This document shows positions 1 through 5,791 of a stretch of 7,183 nucleotides of DNA, in pieces. This DNA comes from Gemmatimonadaceae bacterium. GTDB lineage: Bacteria; Gemmatimonadota; Gemmatimonadetes; Gemmatimonadales; Gemmatimonadaceae. Numbering within the stretch: the stretch's first letter is position 1; every line of letters starts with the position of its first letter. Location of the stretch: the NCBI GenBank assembly GCA_025453855.1, contig JALOPO010000153.1, forward strand, positions 1-7,183, in the 5' to 3' direction. Both the position numbers and the translations under genes were made by a program. Below the pieces are notes generated by a model. The model made no database searches. It had not been told where the DNA came from and was given only the letters and a program-made list of their open reading frames with translations.

Positions 1-2
1 CG

Positions 3-20
3 CAACGGCAACGGCAACCG
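3..20. repeat. Short hexamer tandem repeat (CAACGG x3)
   Basis: The hexamer CAACGG occurs at 3-8 and 9-14, and CAACCG follows at 15-20. It leads straight into the purine-rich decamer array at 25-64, so it is probably part of the same low-complexity intergenic region, which may continue to the left of the window. No function can be assigned. Confidence 0.6.
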
Positions 21-24
21 ACGG

Positions 25-64
25 GAACTGAAGGGAAGGGCAGAGGACGGCAGGGAAGGGCAGG
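25..64 (-). repeat. Decamer repeat array, left arm of an inverted pair
   Basis: Read on the minus strand, this 40-bp stretch splits into four degenerate decamers: CCTGCCCTTC, CCTGCCGTCC, TCTGCCCTTC and CCTTCAGTTC. On the plus strand the 11-mer GGGAAGGGCAG recurs exactly at 33-43 and 53-63, a 20-bp period or two units. The stretch is an imperfect inverted copy of 202-241, and both arrays have GAACTG/CAGTTC at their outer ends. The 10-bp period is seen directly. Any role, such as protein binding, DNA bending, transcript-end structure or replication-slippage debris, is speculation. Confidence 0.65.
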
Positions 65-201
65 ATTGCACTGCACTCACCATGGATGTCTGCGTCGTGA
101 CGCCTCGACGTGCGCACCGTACGACTCGATCGACTGAAGGTCGGTCGTCCGTGATGGTCACCGCACGCCCTCACACGCACGGCGCCAACATCAAGTCAGT
201 T

Positions 202-241
202 CCTGCGGTCCCTGCCGTTCCCTGCAGTCCCCTGTCAGTTC
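202..241 (+). repeat. Decamer repeat array, right arm of an inverted pair
   Basis: On the plus strand four units follow each other: CCTGCGGTC (202-210), CCTGCCGTTC (211-220), CCTGCAGTCC (221-230) and CCTGTCAGTTC (231-241). They match the reverse complement of 25-64 over the full 40 bp with a few substitutions and one-base shifts. The array lies about 50 bp beyond the stop codon of the leftward operon, so it could be at or beyond the transcript end. The 137 bp between the arrays (65-201) contain short palindromes, for example GCGTC-GT-GACGC at 92-103 and GTGA-TGG-TCAC at 151-161, but no gene I can support. Confidence 0.65.
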
Positions 242-292
242 AGGCGGTTCAAGGCGACGATCCTGCACGACAGGAGCGAGGAGCCGGCACGC

Positions 293-1639
293 TCACAGCT
301 CGCCGCGCGCCTTGATCGCCAGGTAGCGGTTGACGAGCGCCGGGGCCATCGCCTGCGGCGGTGCATCGACCACCTGCACGCCGATGCGTGACAGCGCGCG
401 GGCGCGCGCGCCGAGGAGCGCCTCGGCCGCGGCACCGCGCCATGCCTCGTCGATGGTGCCGGCGGCGGCCGGCTGCGCGGCCTGCACGAGCGTGTCGTTG
501 CGGAGCGCGAGGAAGAGCGTGACGTGGCGACGTGCCGCGTGGCGCGTGCGCTGGATCACGGCGCGGCTCGCGCGCGGATCGACCACGTCGCCGAGCACCA
601 CCACCAGCGCGCGCGTGCGCTGGCGCTCGGCGAGCGTGCGGAAGGCGGCCGCGTAGTCGGGCTCCACCAGCGACGCCCGCGCGCCCGAGAGCAGCGTGCG
701 CATGCGGCGCAGCGTCGGCACGCCGGTGCCGGGCGGGATGAAGCCGCGCACCTCGTCGTCGAAGAGCAGCAGCCCGACCTTGTCGCGCGAGTGCATCGCC
801 ACGTCGGCGAGGAGGAGCGTGGCCGCCACCGCGTACTCGAAGCGCGGGCGGTCACCCGCGAGCTGCGTCATGAGGCGCCCGGCATCGAGGGCGATGATCA
901 CGCTCTGCCCCTGCTCCACGGCGTACTGGCGTACGTGCGGCACGCCACGGCGCGCCGTCGCCTTCCAGTCCAGGTGGCGCGGATCGTCGCCGGGCACGTA
1001 CTCGCGCAGCGCGTCGAACGAGAGCCCCGCGCCGCGGCGACGCACCGGCCGCACGCCCGCGTCGCGCAGCCGCCGCTGCACCGCCAGCAGGCGGTAGCGC
1101 CGCAGCAGCGCGACGCTCGGCACCACCCGCACCTCGTCCGACATCGGCACGTCGATCACGCGCGCCAGCAGCCCCCACGGTGACGCGACGCGAAGCGCCA
1201 CCGGACCGAGCGTCGTCGCGCCGCGCGCGCGACCGCTGAGCGGGAGCTCGAGGTGGGCCGTCGCCACCGGTGCGAGCCGGAGGGCCATGGTGCGCACGCC
1301 GCTCCCGCCCAGCGCCGCGGGGAGTCGGTCCACGAGATCGAGCGTGACCGGTGACGGCCAGTCGCTGCTCACCTCGTAGGCGAGGCGCTCCTCGTCACCG
1401 AGCCCGATCTCGGCCGGCAACCGGCGCGAGACCCGCAGCGCACGCGCCGACGGCGTGCGCACCGCGTCGACGAGGACCGCGACGAACAGCGCCACGGTCG
1501 CCACCACGCCGGGCGCGAGCGACGCCACCGCCGGGCCGGGGACGAGCCAGGCGACCGCGGTGCACGCCACCGCGAGCGCGAGGCGGCGCGTGGGGACGAC
1601 GCTCGTCAGCGCGCGCAGCCAGCGACGCGGCGCGCTCAC
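293..1639 (-). CDS. DUF58 domain protein, membrane-anchored, VWA-like
   Basis: This 448-residue protein belongs to the DUF58 family, which is regularly encoded next to MoxR ATPases. Two hydrophobic segments near the N-terminus (about 18-35 and 42-60) should anchor it in the inner membrane. A beta-rich region follows at about 65-170. The family signature is clear at 208-230, including GDDPRHLDWKATAR (217-230). The C-terminal part resembles a von Willebrand A fold: IIALDAGRLM around D252 and LLLFDDEV around 291-298. The usual metal-site DxSxS reads D-A-G-R-L, so the MIDAS looks degenerate. The start is taken as GTG at 1639, because it gives a 4-base GTGA overlap with the stop of the MoxR gene. 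Reading on upstream would only add Arg/Ala-rich translation antisense in character to the MoxR frame. It is the last gene of the operon. Family assignment is firm; the function is probably that of a MoxR partner or substrate adaptor, by inference. Confidence 0.92.
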   Translation of the reverse strand: MSAPRRWLRALTSVVPTRRLALAVACTAVAWLVPGPAVASLAPGVVATVALFVAVLVDAVRTPSARALRVSRRLPAEIGLGDEERLAYEVSSDWPSPVTLDLVDRLPAALGGSGVRTMALRLAPVATAHLELPLSGRARGATTLGPVALRVASPWGLLARVIDVPMSDEVRVVPSVALLRRYRLLAVQRRLRDAGVRPVRRRGAGLSFDALREYVPGDDPRHLDWKATARRGVPHVRQYAVEQGQSVIIALDAGRLMTQLAGDRPRFEYAVAATLLLADVAMHSRDKVGLLLFDDEVRGFIPPGTGVPTLRRMRTLLSGARASLVEPDYAAAFRTLAERQRTRALVVVLGDVVDPRASRAVIQRTRHAARRHVTLFLALRNDTLVQAAQPAAAGTIDEAWRGAAAEALLGARARALSRIGVQVVDAPPQAMAPALVNRYLAIKARGEL

Positions 1640-2595
1640 ACCGGCGCGGGCACGCGCGACAGCACCGCCGCCAGCACGTCGTCGGTCGTGCGCCCGTCGA
1701 CGTCGAGCTCGGGGCTGAGCACGATGCGATGGCGCAGCGTCGCCGGCGCGAAGCCCTTCACGTCGTCGGGGGTGGCGAAGTCGCGCCCGTCGAGCAGCGC
1801 GGCGGCGCGCGCCACGCGCAGCAGCGCCACCGCCGCCCGCGGGCTCGCGCCGAGCGCCAGTGCCGGATCCTCGCGCGTCGCGCGCACGATCGCGGTGATG
1901 TACCCGATCACCTCGGGTGTGACCGTGACGCGATCGCACGCCGCACGCAGCGCATCGAGCTGCGCGGGCTCGAGCACCGGCTGGTCGGCGCGCACGAGCG
2001 TGTCGGGATCCTCGCCGCGCGCATGGGCGGCGAGCATCGCCTGCTCCGACTCCGCATCCGGGTACTCCATGCGCACCTTCACGAGGAAGCGGTCGAGCTG
2101 CGCCTCGGGGAGCGGGTAGGTCCCCTCGAACTCCACCGGGTTCTGCGTCGCGAACACGGTGAAGCGCTCGCCGAGCGCGTGGCGCGTCCCGTCCACCGTC
2201 GCGAAGCGCTCCTGCATCGCCTCCAGCAGCGCGGCCTGCGTCTTGGCCGGGGCACGGTTGATCTCGTCGGCGAGGAGGAGGTCGGCGAAGATCGGTCCGG
2301 CGCGGAACTCGAAGCGCCCTTCGCGCAGCACGCTCGTGCCGGTGATGTCGGCCGGCATCAGGTCGGGGGTGAACTGGATGCGCCCGAAGCGCGCCCCGCT
2401 CGCCGCCGCCAGCACGCGCACGAGGAGCGTCTTGGCGACGCCGGGCACCCCCTCGAGGAGCACGTGCCCGCGCGCGAGCAGCGCGGCGAGCACCTCGTCG
2501 AGGGCGGCGTCCTGGCCCACGATGCGGCGGCGGACCGCCTCGCGCAGGGCGGCGAGGGGAGCGGCGGCGTCGTCGAGCGATCCGGGGAGCGTCAT
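1636..2595 (-). CDS. MoxR-family AAA+ ATPase
   Basis: This 319-residue cytoplasmic ATPase has the usual length and all core motifs of the MoxR subfamily. They are IVGQ at 24-27, Walker A GVPGVAKT at 48-55, Walker B LLLADE at 105-110, INRAPAKTQAALLEAMQE at 111-128, sensor-1 region FATQNP at 147-152, and PEAQLDRF at 162-169 with the likely arginine finger R168. The C-terminal half is the helical lid typical of the family. MoxR proteins act as chaperone-like remodelers with VWA-domain partners, and the following gene (DUF58) overlaps its stop by 4 bases, which fits such a pairing. The ATG at 2595 was chosen because homology to MoxR begins right after it; there is no strong Shine-Dalgarno sequence. 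It lies 46 nt after the DUF4350 gene, the only sizeable gap in the operon. The specific client is unknown. Confidence 0.97.
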   Translation of the reverse strand: MTLPGSLDDAAAPLAALREAVRRRIVGQDAALDEVLAALLARGHVLLEGVPGVAKTLLVRVLAAASGARFGRIQFTPDLMPADITGTSVLREGRFEFRAGPIFADLLLADEINRAPAKTQAALLEAMQERFATVDGTRHALGERFTVFATQNPVEFEGTYPLPEAQLDRFLVKVRMEYPDAESEQAMLAAHARGEDPDTLVRADQPVLEPAQLDALRAACDRVTVTPEVIGYITAIVRATREDPALALGASPRAAVALLRVARAAALLDGRDFATPDDVKGFAPATLRHRIVLSPELDVDGRTTDDVLAAVLSRVPAPV

Positions 2596-2641
2596 GGCGG
2601 GCGTGGCGTGCGGTGAGGAGGGCGCGCGAGGCGAGCGCGCG

Positions 2642-3895
2642 TCAGGGCGTGAGGCAGGCCTCGTCGAGCCGCGCCGCGGCGCGGCGCAGCACGGGGAGGT
2701 CGTCGGGATCCACCGGCTGCGTGATCGCGGTCGCGAGGCGTTCGGCGTCGTCGCGCACCTGCGGGTAGCGCGCGCCGAGCGTGCGCACGAAGGTGGCGTC
2801 GTCCATGTGGGCATGGCGCATCGTGCCGTGCCGGCGACGCACGCCCGCGGCGAGCTCGCGCGCGACCGTTCGCGTGCCGCGCACGCGGGCCCACGCGGTC
2901 GCGAGCGCATCGACGTGTTCGAGTGGCGAGCGCCGCTCGGTCCGAGCCATCGGCAGCGGGGCGAGCGTGCGGCGACCGGCCGCCGCGAGCAGGATGAGCC
3001 CCGCGCCGGCGAGGGCCAGCGTGGCGCGCCCGGGACGCGTGTCGGTGAGCGCCTCGCGCACCACCGCCAGCGCGCGGCGCCGCGTCGCTTCGCCCTGGTA
3101 CGCCTCGGCCACCAACAGCGGTGCCCGCCGTCCGCGCCCGAGGTACTCGAGCGCGCGGATCGCCGCCACCGACAGCCCCCACTCGCAGACGCGCAGCACG
3201 TCGGTGCGCACCACGTCACCGTCGGTGGCGATCACGATGCGACCGCGTCCGTACGGGAAGCCGAGCATCGCCGACGCCGTGTCGGTTCGCGCATCGGGCA
3301 CGTCGAGCAGCCCGGCCGAGTCGTCGGGGACCCAGCGCTTCAGTGTCACGTCGACGAACGAGGTCGCCCCGGTGGGGAGTGGCGACGTGCGCCGGAAGGC
3401 GCTGTCGACCGGCACGTTCACGGCGAGCAGCGTCGGTCGCCCGTCGGGCCAGTCGCGCACGCCGCGGCGGTTCTGCGCCTTCGTGCAGGCCGGCGCCGGG
3501 CGCGGGGCGATCATGACCCCGGGGGCGTCCTGCACGAGGTTGAGCGAGTCGAGCAGCGACCCGCTCTCGCGCTCCGACTCGACCACGAGCAGCCCCGCAC
3601 CACGCCGCACCGTCTCGAGCATCGCCCCCAGTTCCCGCGCTGTCGGCTCCACCGGCCCGGCGAAGACGACGTGGATCGCGGTCGTGTCGCCTCGCGCGGT
3701 GAAGCGCGTGGTGGTGGTGCGCACCGGGAAGCCGAAGGCGCCCGCCACTTCGGCGAACAGTCGCGCATTGTTGGCGCCGGGTCGCGCGATCGTGAGGCGA
3801 CCGTCGGTGTCCTCGCGCGGCGAGAGGAGGACGACCAGCGTCGCGATGACCGCGATGACGAGCGCCAGGACGAGCGAGAGGCGTCGCCCGCTCAT
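2642..3895 (-). CDS. DUF4350 domain membrane protein
   Basis: This 417-residue protein matches the DUF4350 layout. It has an N-terminal membrane helix (about 7-25), then a large domain likely outside the membrane (about 33-285), a second helix (about 289-306) and a cytoplasmic Arg-rich tail. The folded part carries the family's alternating beta/alpha pattern, for example GAGLLVVESERESGSLLDSLNL (split here around 99-120) and GRGRIVIATDGDVVRTDVL (217-234), which resembles the conserved element near the end of such domains. The ATG at 3895 overlaps the stop of the DUF4129 gene as ATGA, so the start is well supported and translation is probably coupled. DUF4350 proteins are recurrent neighbours of MoxR, DUF58 and DUF4129 genes. 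No enzymatic activity is known to me, and the assignment rests on pattern and context rather than catalytic residues. Confidence 0.83.
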   Translation of the reverse strand: MSGRRLSLVLALVIAVIATLVVLLSPREDTDGRLTIARPGANNARLFAEVAGAFGFPVRTTTTRFTARGDTTAIHVVFAGPVEPTARELGAMLETVRRGAGLLVVESERESGSLLDSLNLVQDAPGVMIAPRPAPACTKAQNRRGVRDWPDGRPTLLAVNVPVDSAFRRTSPLPTGATSFVDVTLKRWVPDDSAGLLDVPDARTDTASAMLGFPYGRGRIVIATDGDVVRTDVLRVCEWGLSVAAIRALEYLGRGRRAPLLVAEAYQGEATRRRALAVVREALTDTRPGRATLALAGAGLILLAAAGRRTLAPLPMARTERRSPLEHVDALATAWARVRGTRTVARELAAGVRRRHGTMRHAHMDDATFVRTLGARYPQVRDDAERLATAITQPVDPDDLPVLRRAAARLDEACLTP

Positions 3896-4548
3896 GCCGC
3901 GCTCCGCACCGGTCGCTCGCGCGCGTCGGCCGGTCGCGCGTCGTCCACGAGCGGCGCCGCGAGTGCGTCGAGTGCCGCCCAGCGCTCCGCGTCGCAGCGC
4001 CCGTCACCGTAGACGATGACCTCGTAGCGGCGCCCGAACTCGCGATACGCACGCCACGTGGTGGCGTCGCCGCGCCGCAGCGCGCGCGCGTAGTCGCCGA
4101 CGGTGCTGCTCGGGTGCGGGCGCACGCGTCCGTCGGCCGCCAGCTGCGCGACGATCGCCGCGTGCAGGAGGTGCGCGGCGTCCGTGAAGACGCCCTGCCG
4201 GGCGAGCGCGCGCGCCTGGGCGAGGAGCTCGCGGGCGGTGACCGGTGCGGGGCGCAGCTCGCGGGCGCGCCGTCGCGCGCGCGCCACCAGGAGCGCGCGA
4301 CCGATGATCGCCGCCACCACGAACATCACCACCGCCAGCGCCACCGCGCGCCCGAACGGCGCGCGCGCGGCAAGGTCGAACAGGTCGCCCAGCGTGTCGC
4401 CGATCCAGGCGATGGCGCGCGCCCAGAGCGTGTCGCGCAGCCCGCGATCGTAGGCGCGCTGCTCGAGCAGGCGCGAGACGGTGTCGCGGACGGCGGTGGC
4501 GGGGATGGGCGGCAGCGCCTGCTGCAGCAGCGACGGCCCGACGGGCAC
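3892..4548 (-). CDS. DUF4129 domain membrane protein
   Basis: The product is about 218 residues with one clear membrane helix (about 68-88) followed by a basic stretch (RARRRAR, 90-96) that suggests a cytoplasmic C-terminus. The C-terminal region (about 105-200) looks like DUF4129: an amphipathic ELLAQARALARQGVFTDA segment, then HPSSTVGDYARALR (145-158), and the FGRRYEVIVYGD block (171-182), which corresponds to the family's F..rYE...YG motif. No ATG is available. I chose GTG at 4548, 5 nt after the stop of the upstream membrane-protein gene. An in-frame CTG at 4557 overlapping that stop (CTGA) is a less usual alternative that would add three residues. DUF4129 proteins are standard members of MoxR/DUF58 clusters. 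Their biochemical role is not established. Confidence 0.83.
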   Translation of the reverse strand: MPVGPSLLQQALPPIPATAVRDTVSRLLEQRAYDRGLRDTLWARAIAWIGDTLGDLFDLAARAPFGRAVALAVVMFVVAAIIGRALLVARARRRARELRPAPVTARELLAQARALARQGVFTDAAHLLHAAIVAQLAADGRVRPHPSSTVGDYARALRRGDATTWRAYREFGRRYEVIVYGDGRCDAERWAALDALAAPLVDDARPADARERPVRSAA

Positions 4549-4553
4549 GGAGT

Positions 4554-5450
4554 TCAGGTGACGGGGAGCGCGCCGTCGGGCGTGCCGACGCCGAGGGCGC
4601 CCAGCGCCGCCTCCACGTCCGCCCCCTCGCGGCGCGCGCGCAGGTCGGCGTACTGCACGAGGGCCACGGCGCCGAAGATCGGGGCCGCCGGGATCCCGGC
4701 CACGGTGCCGAGCACGTTCGCGATCTGCGAGCTCCCCATCGCCGACATGATCGCGATGATCGCGCCGAAGATGACCACGAAGAGGAGCATCGCGATCGCC
4801 CAGACCCCCGCCATGCGCAGCCACGACCCGGAACTCAGCCGGAAGGCGCGGCGGAGGGAGGCCCACGGCCCCAGCTGCTCGAGCACGACGAGGCTGGTGA
4901 CGACGGCGATCAGCCCGTAGCAGGCGATGCCGAAGACCATCGCCCCCACCATCGTCACGACCGCCGCCACCACGATCGCCACCTTCCCGAGGACCGTGCC
5001 GGTCCCGAGGCTGAGGAGCACGAAGACGAGGGCCACGGGGGTGAAGGCGAGGGCGAAGAGCAGCCCCACGAGGAACATCGCGCCGATCAGCGCCGGCAGG
5101 CGCCGGAAGCCCACGGTGAACGACTCGATGACCGACGGGAGCGCGACTCCCTGCAGCGCGCGCAGGGAGCTGTAGGACAGGGCCCCCTGCATCGCGAAGC
5201 CGAAGAGCAGCGAGCAGAGGAGCCCCACGCCGAAGAGCGTCGCCTGCGTGGGGTCGCTGAAGGGATTCGCGGGGATCTCGCCGCCGGGAGCGAGGATCGT
5301 CTGCGCGAGGACGATGAGGAGCGAGGGGATCGTCCCGAGTGCGGCGACCTGCAGCAGGTGGCCGTAGTGGGCGCGGAGGAGCTGGATCGCGGCGTCGACC
5401 ACCTCGGTGGCCGAGCGCGGGCGGAGCAGGGGGAGCGTGGGCGGCGTCAT
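4554..5450 (-). CDS. Multi-pass membrane protein (glycerophosphodiester phosphodiesterase membrane-domain-like)
   Basis: This 298-residue integral membrane protein has about six hydrophobic segments (near 32-52, 72-92, 118-146, 157-190, 213-236 and 247-266). Two features match a family often annotated from the membrane domain of glycerophosphoryl diester phosphodiesterases. One is an N-terminal cytoplasmic PRSATEVVDAAIQLLRAHYG helix (11-30); the other is a C-terminal ending ALVQYADLRARREGADVE (263-280), like the YxDLRxRxEGxDxE tail seen in such proteins. No phosphodiesterase catalytic domain is present, so it should not be called an enzyme. The ATG at 5450 is chosen because the upstream in-frame extension to 5636 is Arg/Pro-rich and unlike the rest. 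It is the first gene of the leftward operon in this window, and is probably a membrane partner of the MoxR system by context. Confidence 0.85.
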   Translation of the reverse strand: MTPPTLPLLRPRSATEVVDAAIQLLRAHYGHLLQVAALGTIPSLLIVLAQTILAPGGEIPANPFSDPTQATLFGVGLLCSLLFGFAMQGALSYSSLRALQGVALPSVIESFTVGFRRLPALIGAMFLVGLLFALAFTPVALVFVLLSLGTGTVLGKVAIVVAAVVTMVGAMVFGIACYGLIAVVTSLVVLEQLGPWASLRRAFRLSSGSWLRMAGVWAIAMLLFVVIFGAIIAIMSAMGSSQIANVLGTVAGIPAAPIFGAVALVQYADLRARREGADVEAALGALGVGTPDGALPVT

Positions 5451-5622
5451 GCGGCAGGATCCGGTGCGGGCGACGTGGCGGAAAGTGGTCCATCGGCCCA
5501 TCGGCGCCGTGTGCGCGACCGGGTGTCGCCGGCGGCGGGCGTGCGTGGTCGCCGGACGACGCACTGCTGTCGCCTGACCGCCACATGGTACCGGCCACGC
5601 AACAGTCTGAATGCTCCAGCTC

Positions 5623-5690
5623 GCCAAGGGCGTCACGGTCGTGATGCTCTTGGTGCATCACGAGTTAACTCGCTCCGTGACGGCCTTGCC
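5623..5690. repeat. Nested inverted repeat, possible operator or cruciform
   Basis: Outer arms 5623-5638 and 5675-5690 are reverse complements at 14 of 16 positions. Inside is a perfect 9-bp stem, TCGTGATGC (5639-5647) with GCATCACGA (5655-5663), around a 7-nt loop TCTTGGT. A perfect 12-bp palindrome CGAGTTAACTCG (5661-5672) overlaps the right side of that stem by three bases, so the two inner structures exclude each other. The pentamer TCACG/CGTGA appears four times in alternating orientation (5633, 5640, 5658 and 5676). The position just upstream of the promoter candidate suits a regulator-binding site. An old mobile-repeat remnant is also possible. Confidence 0.6.
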
Positions 5691-5705
5691 CTGATCGACG
5701 GGACG

Positions 5706-5721
5706 GGGAACGGGGATTGCT
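5706..5721 (+). promoter_or_regulatory. Candidate sigma-54 (-24/-12) promoter
   Basis: The sequence GGGAACGGGGATTGCT fits the sigma-54 consensus TGGCACG-N4-TTGCW at 10 of the 12 defined positions. The invariant GG (5707-5708) and GC (5719-5720) are separated by exactly 10 nt. Transcription would begin near 5732, giving a leader of about 60 nt before the GTG start at 5792. PEP-CTERM genes are known in several bacteria to depend on sigma-54 and a PrsK/PrsR-type two-component system, which supports the call. The local G-richness makes a chance match possible, and no rpoN or regulator gene is in the window. Confidence 0.45.
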
Positions 5722-5778
5722 GAGGCAGGCGGCGCACCCGTCGATCGCGGGTCGCCGCTCGTGTCTCCAATTCCACCC

Positions 5779-5784
5779 GGAGAG
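5779..5784 (+). promoter_or_regulatory. Ribosome binding site of the protease gene
   Basis: GGAGAG lies 7 nt before the GTG at 5792. It decides the start, because the reading frame stays open further upstream but has no other Shine-Dalgarno sequence. The signal peptide also begins exactly at this GTG. Confidence 0.75.
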
Positions 5785-5791
5785 CTACCCA

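Larger units (their letters stand above)
5451..5791. other. Divergent intergenic region
   Basis: These 341 bp separate the leftward operon from the rightward protease gene and should contain both promoters. The right half holds a nested inverted repeat (5623-5690), a -24/-12 promoter candidate (5706-5721) and a Shine-Dalgarno sequence. In the left half (5451-5622) I found no convincing -35/-10 pair for the leftward operon and no small gene. Local A+T rises around 5640-5670, against the very GC-rich flanks. Confidence 0.8.

Noticed and set aside
127..147. Hairpin CGATCGAC-TGAAG-GTCGGTCG as terminator of the leftward operon
   Set aside because: The 8-bp stem contains a G-U pair, lies about 150 nt beyond the DUF58 stop and has no T-run; it is too weak to call.
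82..315. Open frame of 77 codons on the plus strand at the left end
   Set aside because: It runs through the decamer array and into the antisense of the DUF58 gene end, has no Shine-Dalgarno sequence and its translation is compositionally odd (VPAVPAVP from the repeats).
1640..1939. N-terminal extension of the DUF58 protein to an ATG at 1939
   Set aside because: The added 100 residues lie wholly over the MoxR coding sequence and are Arg/Ala-rich without structure; the GTG at 1639 gives a normal overlap and a normal DUF58 N-terminus.
2596..3219. N-terminal extension of MoxR to 3219
   Set aside because: It overlaps the DUF4350 gene, is low-complexity, and the remaining 319 residues are the standard MoxR length.
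1351..4019. Very long open frames on the plus strand opposite the operon
   Set aside because: They are Arg/Ala/His-rich antisense shadows produced by high GC content, while the minus-strand frames carry clear family motifs.
5451..5636. N-terminal extension of the membrane protein to an ATG at 5636
   Set aside because: The extra 62 residues are Arg/Pro/Thr-rich and cross the divergent regulatory region; family similarity begins after the ATG at 5450.
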